Shown: one piece after another, positions 1-5,753 of the stretch
Layout: each line of letters starts with the position of its first letter
Position numbering within the stretch: position 1 is the stretch's first letter
Assembly (NCBI GenBank): GCA_900551655.1
Contig: URWM01000113.1
Coordinates: forward strand, 1 to 5,783
From: an uncultured Collinsella sp.
Lineage (GTDB): Bacteria > Actinomycetota > Coriobacteriia > Coriobacteriales > Coriobacteriaceae
DNA length: 5,783 nucleotides
Reading direction: 5' to 3'
Translations under genes and position numbers: made by a program
The notes under the pieces: generated by a model
What the model saw: the letters and a program-made list of their open reading frames with translations, nothing else
What the model was told of the DNA's origin: nothing
Databases searched by the model: none

Positions 1-37
1 GGGACAGCCCCTTTGCCACATTCGCCGGTGGTGCCCC
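1..37 (-). repeat. Palindrome-like intergenic element, copy A (may be cut by the window edge)
   Basis: Read on the minus strand, this stretch contains ATGTGGCAAAGGGGCTGTCCC. It closely resembles ATGTGACAAAGGCGTGGCCC at 1537-1556, on the plus strand just after the ATPase gene. Its ends form an imperfect stem: GGGACA at 1-6 against TGCCCC at 32-37, with one mismatch. The form suggests a small dispersed intergenic repeat of the REP type. That class is inferred from form alone, because only two copies are visible and the left edge may be truncated. Confidence 0.4.
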
Positions 38-47
38 TTCTTTTGCT

Positions 48-53
48 TATAAT
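48..53 (+). promoter_or_regulatory. Candidate -10 box (TATAAT) upstream of the ATPase gene
   Basis: A perfect TATAAT hexamer sits at the start of an AT-rich stretch ahead of the ATPase gene. No convincing -35 box lies 16-18 bp upstream; TTGCCA at 13-18 is much too far away. If used, transcription would start near 60 and the three repeats would be part of a leader RNA of about 100 nt. A second -10-like hexamer, TATAAA at 119-124, would give a leader of only about 30 nt. The sequence does not decide between them. Confidence 0.35.
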
Positions 54-54
54 C

Positions 55-143
55 TCAAATCTCTGCATTTCATTTGATTTTAGGTTCTAAAATTCTGCGT
101 TTCATCGATAATCAAGCGTATAAAACTTTGCATTTCATTTGAT
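55..143 (+). repeat. Three direct repeats at 32-33 bp spacing in the leader of the ATPase gene
   Basis: Three copies of one unit are visible. Each has an AT-rich hexamer followed by a CTGCATTTCATTTGAT-like core. The hexamers are TCAAAT at 55-60, TAAAAT at 88-93 and TATAAA at 119-124. The cores are CTGCATTTCATTTGAT (63-78), CTGCGTTTCATCGAT (95-109, one base shorter) and TTGCATTTCATTTGAT (128-143). Core starts are 32 and 33 bp apart, close to three helical turns, so proteins bound at all three would lie on the same face of the DNA. The last copy ends 7 bp before the ribosome binding site. An operator array or an iteron-like protein site is the natural reading; the binding protein is unknown. 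Confidence 0.65.
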
Positions 144-162
144 GACACTGAGGAGAGAGCCT

Positions 163-1524
163 ATGCTGCGCAGGAAAATAGCGGCAGAGCTGGAGCGTTG
201 GCTGAAGTCTTCCGAGCAAAAGGCCTTGTTCATTACGGGTTCTCGCCAGATTGGCAAAAGCTATTCGATTCGCGCATTTGGCAAAGCCAACCATGCAACC
301 TACATCGAGCTTAACCTCATGGAAAATCGCCAGGCAAAAGATGCTCTTCTCGAGGCGCGGGATGCCGATGATTTCATCAGCAGGGTGACGCTTCTTTCGG
401 GAAAGTCGATTGCACCAGGCAAAACGCTCGTGTTTATCGATGAGGTCCAAGAGGCCCCCGACATCATGACGATGGCAAAGTTCCTTGTTGAGGACGGGAG
501 GTGCCGTTGGGCGTTTTCGGGGTCAATGCTCGGGACCCAGTTCAAGGGCGTCAGGTCCTATCCCGTGGGGTATGTCCACGAGCTTAGGATGTTCCCGCTC
601 GATTTTGAGGAGTTTTGCTGGGCAATCGGGGTGAGCGAGGGGGCTCGCCAAACGATACGTGACGCCTGTATCAGCGAGAGGCCCATTCCTGATTACATTC
701 ATGACGCGATGATGGCAAACTTCAGGACCTATACCGTTGTCGGCGGAATGCCGGAGGTCGTGCAGCGTTTCCTTGACACGCAGGGCGACCTTGCCTCTGT
801 TCGTCAGCTACAGTCCGAGCTCAACGAACAGTACCGACGGGATATTTCCAAGTATGCAAGCGGGCGTGCCCTTCAGGTGCAGAGCATCTACGATCAGCTC
901 CCCATTATGCTTGAGGGCGAACACAAGCGTTTCGTGCTCAATTCCATTGACCCCAAGGCGCATTATGAGAAGTACCAGCGAGATTTTGTCTGGCTTGTCG
1001 ATGCCGGCGTTGCTCTCAAAGCCGATATCGTAACCGAGCCAAAATCGCCCCTGCTCAAGACGGCACGACCATCGCAGTTCAAGCTATATCAATCGGATAC
1101 GGGCATGTTGATGGCGCGCTACCCCGTTGGAGTCGCCCAAGCGGCGTATCTTGATAGTAAGGAGCCCAATCTGGGCGGCATTTACGAAAACGTGGTGGCC
1201 CAGCAGCTGGCTGCCCAAAATCGCCAGCTTTACTACTATCAGACAAAAAAGCGCGGTGAAGTGGACTTTGTGGTCGATGGACCGGATGGGGCGGCTGTTC
1301 CGATCGAGGTTAAATCGGGCTCCTATTACCACGCGCACGCTGCGCTCGGTCATGTGCTTGATACGGCTGAATATGGCGTAAGGCTCGGGATTGTTTTCTC
1401 GAGAGGCAACGTTGAGCGCAACGGAGCGGTTCTCTATTTGCCGCTATATGCGACCTGGGCCCTTTCGGATGTTTTGGGCGACTCCTGCGCCGAGGGGATA
1501 AAGCTGGAGGTCAAGCCGGTCTAG
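163..1524 (+). CDS. AAA family ATPase of the AAA_14/DUF4143 type
   Basis: Predicted 453-residue cytoplasmic ATPase of unknown biological role. The P-loop is GSRQIGKS at residues 26-33 (Lys32). Walker B is LVFIDEVQEAP at 89-99 (Asp93, Glu94), followed by an FSGS sensor-like segment and GYVHEL near 136. The C-terminal half is the DUF4143 domain: GGIYENVVAQQL near 339, then a PD-(D/E)XK-like core with Glu366-Val-Asp368 and IEVKSG (Glu382, Lys384). The family is known to combine a AAA module with a restriction-endonuclease-like fold, but whether it cuts DNA is not established. The ATG at 163 is chosen because AGGAG at 151-155 lies 7 bases upstream; the in-frame TTG and ATG at 139 and 142 lack such a site and overlap a repeat. 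Nine arginine codons are AGG or AGA, unlike the GH4 gene, which has none. It stands alone, converging on the phosphatase gene. Confidence 0.9.
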   Translation: MLRRKIAAELERWLKSSEQKALFITGSRQIGKSYSIRAFGKANHATYIELNLMENRQAKDALLEARDADDFISRVTLLSGKSIAPGKTLVFIDEVQEAPDIMTMAKFLVEDGRCRWAFSGSMLGTQFKGVRSYPVGYVHELRMFPLDFEEFCWAIGVSEGARQTIRDACISERPIPDYIHDAMMANFRTYTVVGGMPEVVQRFLDTQGDLASVRQLQSELNEQYRRDISKYASGRALQVQSIYDQLPIMLEGEHKRFVLNSIDPKAHYEKYQRDFVWLVDAGVALKADIVTEPKSPLLKTARPSQFKLYQSDTGMLMARYPVGVAQAAYLDSKEPNLGGIYENVVAQQLAAQNRQLYYYQTKKRGEVDFVVDGPDGAAVPIEVKSGSYYHAHAALGHVLDTAEYGVRLGIVFSRGNVERNGAVLYLPLYATWALSDVLGDSCAEGIKLEVKPV

Positions 1525-1556
1525 GGCCAGTCCCGGATGTGACAAAGGCGTGGCCC
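1524..1556 (+). repeat. Palindrome-like intergenic element, copy B, at the end of the ATPase gene
   Basis: GGGCCA at 1524-1529, which takes in the last base of the ATPase stop codon, is a perfect inverted match to TGGCCC at 1551-1556, with 21 bases between. The right half repeats the minus-strand sequence of copy A at the window start. The element fills most of the 46-bp gap between two convergent genes. No run of T follows on either strand, so it is not a typical intrinsic terminator, although a structured RNA here could still help separate the two transcripts. Confidence 0.45.
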
Positions 1557-1570
1557 GCGACCTCGATTGC

Positions 1571-2017
1571 CTACAGCTGCTCGAGCATAGCGGTGCAACC
1601 GGCGAGTACATCGCGGTAGGTGGCGTCGAAATTGCCGGTGTACCAGGGGTCGGCCACGTCGCCGGGGCGATCGGTCCAATTGAGCAGGCGCGAGATCTTG
1701 CCATCGGGGTCCTTCCCAAAAATTCGGTACAGGCCGCGGGCGTTCTCGTCGTCCATATAGACAATGTGGTCCCAGTCGCCATACTCCGCGCGACGCACCT
1801 GACGTGCACGATGTGCGACGACGGGAATCCCGACTTCGCGTAGCTTGGCAACGGTACCGTGATGCGGCGGGTTGCCGATCTCCTCGGTCGAGGTCGCGGC
1901 AGAATCAATGACAAACTCGCCCGCGCGCCCGGCGCGGTGCACCAGCTCGGTAAACACCGACTCGGCCATCGTCGAGCGGCAGATATTGCCGTGACAGATA
2001 AACAGTACACGTTGCAT
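1571..2017 (-). CDS. Low-molecular-weight protein-tyrosine phosphatase
   Basis: A 148-residue protein, the usual size for this family, opening with MQRVLFICHGNICRS. That is the signature phosphate-binding loop CX5RS, with nucleophile Cys8 and Arg14. The general-acid aspartate is in the conserved DPWY motif (Asp123-Pro124) near the C-terminus. Such enzymes dephosphorylate tyrosine (and in some relatives arginine) on cytoplasmic proteins; the substrate here cannot be told. The start at 2017 places Cys8 at the usual position, and the minus strand reads AAAGG nine bases before the ATG. A longer in-frame start 19 codons upstream would add a non-family extension. It lies 60 bp downstream of the RpiR gene on the same strand, so cotranscription is possible, but a functional link to the sugar genes is not shown. 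It converges with the ATPase gene. Confidence 0.93.
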   Translation of the reverse strand: MQRVLFICHGNICRSTMAESVFTELVHRAGRAGEFVIDSAATSTEEIGNPPHHGTVAKLREVGIPVVAHRARQVRRAEYGDWDHIVYMDDENARGLYRIFGKDPDGKISRLLNWTDRPGDVADPWYTGNFDATYRDVLAGCTAMLEQL

Positions 2018-2069
2018 AGAACGATACCTTTCATATAGAAGGCTGCTAAAGAGTCGAAGCCGGGCGCAT

Positions 2070-2089
2070 GCCAAGTTTTATTTCTTGGC
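2070..2089 (-). other. Small inverted repeat over the stop codon of the RpiR gene
   Basis: GCCAAG at 2070-2075 and CTTGGC at 2084-2089 form a perfect 6-bp stem around an 8-base AT-only loop that contains the TAA stop of the regulator gene. No T-run follows on the minus strand, so I do not call it a terminator. It could modestly affect transcript stability or read-through into the phosphatase gene. The minus strand also reads TTGGCA here, a passable -35 box, but the paired -10 (CTTTAG, 17 bp on) is weak. Confidence 0.25.
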
Positions 2090-2827
2090 CAGTTTGAAGT
2101 AGCGCTCAAATATCAATTCGAAAACGTAATAGAACATCAATCGACTGTCGAGGTCCATGCTGCCCAAGCGGATTTCTTTTTGCACGGTGTAGATAGGGTA
2201 GTCGGCTAGTTTCGAGAGAGAATTTCGAGAAAACCCGGTGAGCGTGACGACCTTGCATCCGCGCGTTTTGGCTATCGATGTGGCGTCAATAGACACCTGC
2301 GTCTCGCCGCTTACGGAAACGCTGAAGACCAGGTCGTTTTTGCCGAGGAGTTCTGCGTAATGCCTCATGACGTGGCGTTCACTGAGCGTATCGGTATTCT
2401 TGCCCATTATTTTGAGCTTTTCAGCCATTTCGAGGCACGGGTACTTCGAAAAGCCCGAGCAGAAGAACACGATATGCGAGGCGTCCTGGATAAGACTCAC
2501 AACCGAATCGATGACCCGGTCGTTAAGCAGATCTTTGGTCTGTACGAGCTGGGTGTCGAGAGGAAGTGCCTCGATAGTGAATCGATTGCGGTCGAGCGAG
2601 GCGGAATACGATTGTTTGAGCTCCGTAAACCCCGAGAAGCCAAGCTTGTGGGCAAGCCTGACGATTGTATTGGGAGCGACGAAGAAACGTTCAGCAACGC
2701 TCTTAAGCGTGACATCGTCAATATCATCACGCAGCTCGATGATGTAACGCATGATCTCGCCTTCGAGATCGTTGAGCTTGCTCTCGCCAGCCCGCACATG
2801 ATCATAAAAAGATTCTTGATCTTTCAT
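2078..2827 (-). CDS. RpiR/MurR family transcriptional regulator (HTH plus SIS domain)
   Basis: A 249-residue cytoplasmic regulator. The N-terminal HTH_6 domain covers about residues 18-77, with the helix-turn-helix in VAERFFVAPNTIVRLAHKLG (44-63). The C-terminal SIS domain covers about 108-235 and carries the phosphosugar-binding loop SVSGETQ near 171-177. RpiR proteins bind DNA as dimers or tetramers and respond to phosphorylated sugars. Divergent placement from a GH4 glucosidase and a PTS permease suggests that it controls them and itself, in the manner of GlvR in the maltose operon of Bacillus; whether it activates or represses is unknown. The ATG at 2827 is chosen because the HTH begins soon after it, as in the family. 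A GAGGGG stretch lies 12 bases upstream, slightly far for a ribosome site. An in-frame extension to 3019 is possible but has no family support and would run through the intergenic inverted repeats. Confidence 0.92.
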   Translation of the reverse strand: MKDQESFYDHVRAGESKLNDLEGEIMRYIIELRDDIDDVTLKSVAERFFVAPNTIVRLAHKLGFSGFTELKQSYSASLDRNRFTIEALPLDTQLVQTKDLLNDRVIDSVVSLIQDASHIVFFCSGFSKYPCLEMAEKLKIMGKNTDTLSERHVMRHYAELLGKNDLVFSVSVSGETQVSIDATSIAKTRGCKVVTLTGFSRNSLSKLADYPIYTVQKEIRLGSMDLDSRLMFYYVFELIFERYFKLAKK

Positions 2828-2852
2828 AAGATGTTTCAGCCCCTCGCACCTT

Positions 2853-2871
2853 GCCGTACATATGGTACCGC
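2853..2871. promoter_or_regulatory. Imperfect palindrome upstream of the RpiR gene
   Basis: GCCGTAC at 2853-2859 and GTACCGC at 2865-2871 are inverted copies matching at six of seven positions, centred on CATATG. The site lies 25 bp before the regulator start codon, where an autoregulatory operator would be expected. No protein can be assigned from sequence alone. Confidence 0.3.
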
Positions 2872-2901
2872 TTTGTGTAGCCAGGTGAGAAATCGGTAAT
2901 C

Positions 2902-2907
2902 GGTCAA
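2902..2907 (-). promoter_or_regulatory. Candidate -35 box (TTGACC) for the RpiR gene
   Basis: The minus strand reads TTGACC here, a near-consensus -35 hexamer about 75 bp before the regulator start codon. The 16-19 bp beyond it offers only poor -10 matches such as TGGCTA or CTACAC, so the assignment is weak. The perfect inverted repeat at 2917-2935 lies directly upstream of it. Confidence 0.25.
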
Positions 2908-2916
2908 GATTGCCTA

Positions 2917-2935
2917 TTGCCCATGAACTGGGCAA
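2917..2935. promoter_or_regulatory. Perfect 7-bp inverted repeat, operator candidate in the divergent region
   Basis: TTGCCCA at 2917-2923 is an exact inverted copy of TGGGCAA at 2929-2935, with a 5-base centre (TGAAC). The symmetry and 19-bp length suit a dimeric helix-turn-helix protein. It lies roughly mid-way between the two divergent genes, next to the -35-like TTGACC of the regulator. The divergent RpiR protein is the obvious candidate to bind it, but that is inference. Confidence 0.45.
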
Positions 2936-2970
2936 ACGTGCGTGTCTGCCTGCACATATCTGTGTCGTGA

Positions 2971-3013
2971 GCGAAATCATGTGTCCCCGTTTCGCATTGG
3001 CCCACACGGGGAC
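2971..3013. promoter_or_regulatory. Two overlapping inverted repeats upstream of the GH4 gene
   Basis: GCGAAA (2971-2976) pairs with TTTCGC (2990-2995), and GTCCCCGT (2983-2990) pairs with ACGGGGAC (3006-3013). The pairs interleave, so only one could form in single-stranded form. They lie 112-155 bp ahead of the glucosidase start codon. They could be stacked operator half-sites or alternative RNA folds, depending on where transcription starts. No convincing sigma-70 promoter is visible between here and the GH4 gene; TTATGT at 3026-3031 and AAATAT at 3036-3041 are weak -10 candidates. I see no small ORF of merit in the 2828-3125 region. Confidence 0.35.
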
Positions 3014-3125
3014 TCTCAAATGACCTTATGTCGCAAAATATCAATCGAAACGAAGCAAGCCGAGGACAACCGCGGAGCCCAAGGTCTTCGAGAACACCGA
3101 TCAGCCAACCCTGGAGGGACGGAAC

Positions 3126-4451
3126 ATGAAGGATAAGCTCAATATTGTGATCGTTGGCGGCGGCTCCACGTGGTGCCCTGGCATTCTTAAAGCCCTGACC
3201 AAGCACATGGACATTCTGCCGCTGAACCGCGTGATGCTCTATGACATCGATGCCGAGCGTCAGCGTCCGATCGGCGAGTTTGGCAAGATCCTCTTCGCCG
3301 AGGAGGAGCCCGGTGTGGAGTTTGGTTACACCACCGATAAGGACGAGGCTTACACCGACGTCGACTTTGTGCTCTGCCAGATTCGTACCGGCGGCTACGA
3401 GATGCGTAGCAAGGACGAGAAGATTCCGCTGCATATGGGAATCATCGGCCAGGAAACGGTGGGCCCTGGCGGCATGGCTTACGGTATGCGCTCCATGCAT
3501 GACATGGTTGAGATCGTCAACGACGTTCGCGCTCATAGCCCGGAGGCGTGGATTATCAACTACACCAACCCGGCTGCTATTGTGGCATATGGTCTCGAGC
3601 GCGTCCTGCCCGATGAGCATCGCGTCCTCAACATCTGCGATCAGCCCGTCAACCTCATGCGCTCTTACGGTCGCCTGCTCGGTCGCGATATGAGCAAGAC
3701 GGAGCCCGTGTACTTTGGCCTCAATCACTTCGGTTGGTTCAAGCACATCTACGATGAAGAGGGCCATGACCTCGTCCCGCAGATTAAGGAATACACGGAG
3801 AAGAACGGCTTCCTTCCTGCCGATGCCGAGCAGCGTGACCAGTCCTGGCTTGATACCTACGCCATGGTCAAGGACATGCTCGAGGACTTCCCCGACTATC
3901 TGCCCAACACTTATCTGCAGTACTATCTGTATCCCGAGTACAAGGTCGCTCACCTCGACCCCGACTACACTCGCTCCGACGAGGTTATCAACGGTCGTGA
4001 GAAGCGCGTGTTCGCCGAGTGCGAGCGTGTTGCCAAAGTCGGCACCGCAAAGAACTCCTCGGTTGTGCAGAACGACGCTCATGGCGATATGATCGTGGAA
4101 ATCACCTCGGCCATTTATCGCAACACCAACAAGACCTTCATTGTCATCGTGCCCAACAACGGCATTATCGAGGGCATGCCCGATGACGCCATGGTAGAGG
4201 TCGCGGCGAGCGTGGGCGCCAATGGCCCGCAGCCCTATGCTGTTGGCAAGATCGGTACCTTCTATCGCGGCCTTATGGAGAACCAGTACGCCTATGAGCG
4301 CCTGACTGTTGAGGCTTGGATGGAGGGTTCCTACGAGAAGGCTCTGCAGGCACTCACGCTTAATCGTCTGGTCGGTGACGCAAAGAAGGCTCGCAAAGTG
4401 CTCGACAAGCTCATCGAGGCCAATAAGGATTACTGGCCGGAGCTTAAGTAG
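3126..4451 (+). CDS. glvA: GH4 6-phospho-alpha-glucosidase (GlvA/MalH type)
   Basis: A 441-residue cytoplasmic enzyme, about the length of Bacillus GlvA. GH4 enzymes hydrolyse disaccharide 6-phosphates to glucose 6-phosphate and a free sugar by an oxidation-elimination route needing NAD+ and a divalent metal, usually Mn2+. The N-terminal Rossmann loop is GGGSTWCPG (11-19), with acidic Asp40 ending strand 2. Other landmarks are GQETVGPGG (108-116), NYTNPAA (145-151), CDQP (171-174), NHFGW (200-204), TYLQYYLYP (262-270), GRE near 290 and ANGPQP (365-370). By family analogy Cys171 and His201 hold the metal, Asp172 is the acid and Tyr263 the base. Alpha-enzymes typically have CDMP and beta-enzymes CNVP; CDQP keeps the alpha-type Cys-Asp pair but differs in third place. 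GGAGGG seven bases upstream fixes the start. The permease gene follows 82 bp later. Alpha specificity is likely, the exact sugar unknown. Confidence 0.93.
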   Translation: MKDKLNIVIVGGGSTWCPGILKALTKHMDILPLNRVMLYDIDAERQRPIGEFGKILFAEEEPGVEFGYTTDKDEAYTDVDFVLCQIRTGGYEMRSKDEKIPLHMGIIGQETVGPGGMAYGMRSMHDMVEIVNDVRAHSPEAWIINYTNPAAIVAYGLERVLPDEHRVLNICDQPVNLMRSYGRLLGRDMSKTEPVYFGLNHFGWFKHIYDEEGHDLVPQIKEYTEKNGFLPADAEQRDQSWLDTYAMVKDMLEDFPDYLPNTYLQYYLYPEYKVAHLDPDYTRSDEVINGREKRVFAECERVAKVGTAKNSSVVQNDAHGDMIVEITSAIYRNTNKTFIVIVPNNGIIEGMPDDAMVEVAASVGANGPQPYAVGKIGTFYRGLMENQYAYERLTVEAWMEGSYEKALQALTLNRLVGDAKKARKVLDKLIEANKDYWPELK

Positions 4452-4469
4452 CTAGTTCCATAGCGCTTG

Positions 4470-4480
4470 ATAACTGTTAT
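4470..4480. promoter_or_regulatory. Short palindrome (ATAAC-T-GTTAT) between GH4 and permease genes
   Basis: An 11-bp perfect palindrome lies immediately before the hairpin. A second pairing, CCATA (4458-4462) with TATGG (4478-4482), would take the first two G of the downstream hairpin stem, so the two structures partly exclude each other. This could be chance or a simple switch. It does not resemble the RNA sites I know for BglG-type antiterminators. Confidence 0.25.
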
Positions 4481-4519
4481 GGGGCGTGTGGGCTGTGGAG
4501 CTGCACGCCCCGTTTCTTT
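4481..4519 (+). terminator. GC-rich hairpin with T-rich tail between GH4 and permease genes
   Basis: GGGGCGTG (4481-4488) and CACGCCCC (4504-4511) form a perfect 8-bp stem with a 15-base loop, followed by GTTTCTTT. This has the form of a weak intrinsic terminator. Because the next gene starts only 14 bases later on the same strand and belongs functionally with the first, it more likely works as a partial terminator or as a block protecting the upstream message. That would set a higher enzyme-to-permease ratio. The permease ribosome site begins just after the tail. Confidence 0.55.
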
Positions 4520-4533
4520 AAGAGGGGTATCCC

Positions 4534-5753
4534 ATGAACAAAGATGAGCTGCTGGCAAAGTTCCAGCGCCTGGGCAAAGTCCTCATGACGCCTGTCTTGA
4601 TCCTGCCAATCGCCGGCATCCTTCAGGGCTTTGGCAATGCCTTTACCAGCCCCACCCTTACGGCAGCTGTTCCCTGGCTTGCTGCTCCGGGCTTTGCGAT
4701 CTTCTTTTCGATTCTCAAGGCCGCTGCCAGCATCGTTATGAACAACATCCCGGTTATCTTCTCGATTTGTCTCGCCTATGGCTTCGCCAAGTCCGAGAAG
4801 GCTACCGCGGCGCTTTGTGGCTTTTTGGGCTACATGTGCATGAATTCCGTGATGGGCACGTTCCTTACGGCGACTGGCGTCATCGATCCCGCGAATCTTA
4901 CGACGGGCCAGAGCACGATCCTCGGCATCACCACGCTCGACACTGGCGTTATCGGCGGTCTTCTGGTGGGCGCAATCGTCGCATGGTTGCATAACCGTTA
5001 CTACAAGATTGAGCTGCCTGCCGTGTTCTCCATCTTCAACGGCACGCGCTTTATCCCAGCGGTGACGCTGCTCTCATGCAGCATCCTCGCATTGGTCATG
5101 TCCTTTGTTTTCCCGTTTATTCAGAACGCTCTCGGTGCGCTGTCCGAGTTCATCAAGACTACGGGTGCCTTTGGTGCATTTGTCTACGGCGCCGGCGAGC
5201 GCATGCTCCTGCCTTTTGGCCTGCATCACTTTGTCTATTTGCCGTTCTTCTTCACGTCGCTCGGTGGCGTCGAGACCATCGACGGCCAGACTGTTCAGGG
5301 CGCTATCAATATCTACAACGCGATCCTGGGCTCTCCCAGCACGCCGTTTAACATCGAGGTCAGCCGTTTTGTCATGAACGGCAAGGTTATCTTCGCCATG
5401 TTCGGCCTGCCTGGCGCTGCACTCGCCTTCTACAAGACGGCGCTTCCCAAGAACAAGAAGAAGACCGCAGCGCTCATGATTGCCATCGTGGTGCCTTGCA
5501 TCCTCTCCGGCATTACCGAGCCGCTCGAGTACTCCTTCCTGTTTATCGCGCCCATCCTCTACGTGTTCCACGCTCTCATGGCTGGTCTTGCCTATGCGCT
5601 GACCTATATCCTGCAGTTCAACGTGGCTGGCTCCGCGTCCTTCGGCGGCCCGCTCTTGTCGTTGATCTTTAACGGCATTATGGGTGCAGCCAAGGGCTCC
5701 AACTGGCAGGTTATCCTGTTCCTCGGCCCCATCTACTTCGTGGTGTACTACTT
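4534..5753 (+). CDS. PTS EIIC permease, alpha-glucoside/maltose type (GlvC/MalX-like), 3' end missing
   Basis: Membrane permease domain of a sugar phosphotransferase system, which imports a sugar and phosphorylates it. About 407 genuine residues are present. The start at 4534 follows AGAGGGG by six bases. The N-terminus MNKDELLAKFQRLGKVLMTP is the usual short cytoplasmic helix leading into the first membrane segment. Conserved landmarks include NNIPVIF (70-76), LHNRYY (152-157), FNGTRFIP (168-175), ERMLLPFGLHHFVY (222-235) and the EIIC signature GITEPLEYSF (326-335). Many hydrophobic helices separate these. Family members commonly carry a C-terminal EIIB domain with the phosphorylated cysteine; here the gene is cut before that point, so its presence is unknown, and no EIIA is in the window. 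Pairing with a GH4 enzyme and RpiR regulator points to an alpha-linked disaccharide such as maltose. After about residue 407 the reading frame runs into adapter and is not biological. Confidence 0.92.

Noticed and set aside
55..143. CRISPR array
   Set aside because: There are only three imperfect copies of about 16 bp with AT-rich gaps of about 17 bp, and no cas genes; the size and form do not fit a CRISPR array.
139..162. Upstream start codons (TTG at 139, ATG at 142) for the ATPase gene
   Set aside because: They overlap the third direct repeat and lack a ribosome site, whereas ATG at 163 has AGGAG seven bases upstream and begins the typical family N-terminus.
1444..2109. 221-codon minus-strand frame overlapping the phosphatase gene
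   Set aside because: It is another frame of the same strand as the phosphatase, which has an intact CX5R motif and DP motif; the alternative product is arginine/serine-rich low-complexity sequence.
2360..2899. 179-codon plus-strand frame opposite the RpiR gene
   Set aside because: It is antisense to a complete HTH-SIS regulator and has no family features of its own.
2828..3019. 64-residue N-terminal extension of the RpiR regulator
   Set aside because: The extension resembles no part of the family, crosses the inverted repeats and likely promoter, and the ATG at 2827 gives the usual domain layout.
2904..4082. 392-codon open frame on the minus strand, antisense to the GH4 gene
   Set aside because: It lies almost wholly over a gene with clear GH4 motifs, its translation shows no recognisable domain, and long antisense frames are expected opposite strongly biased GC-rich codons.
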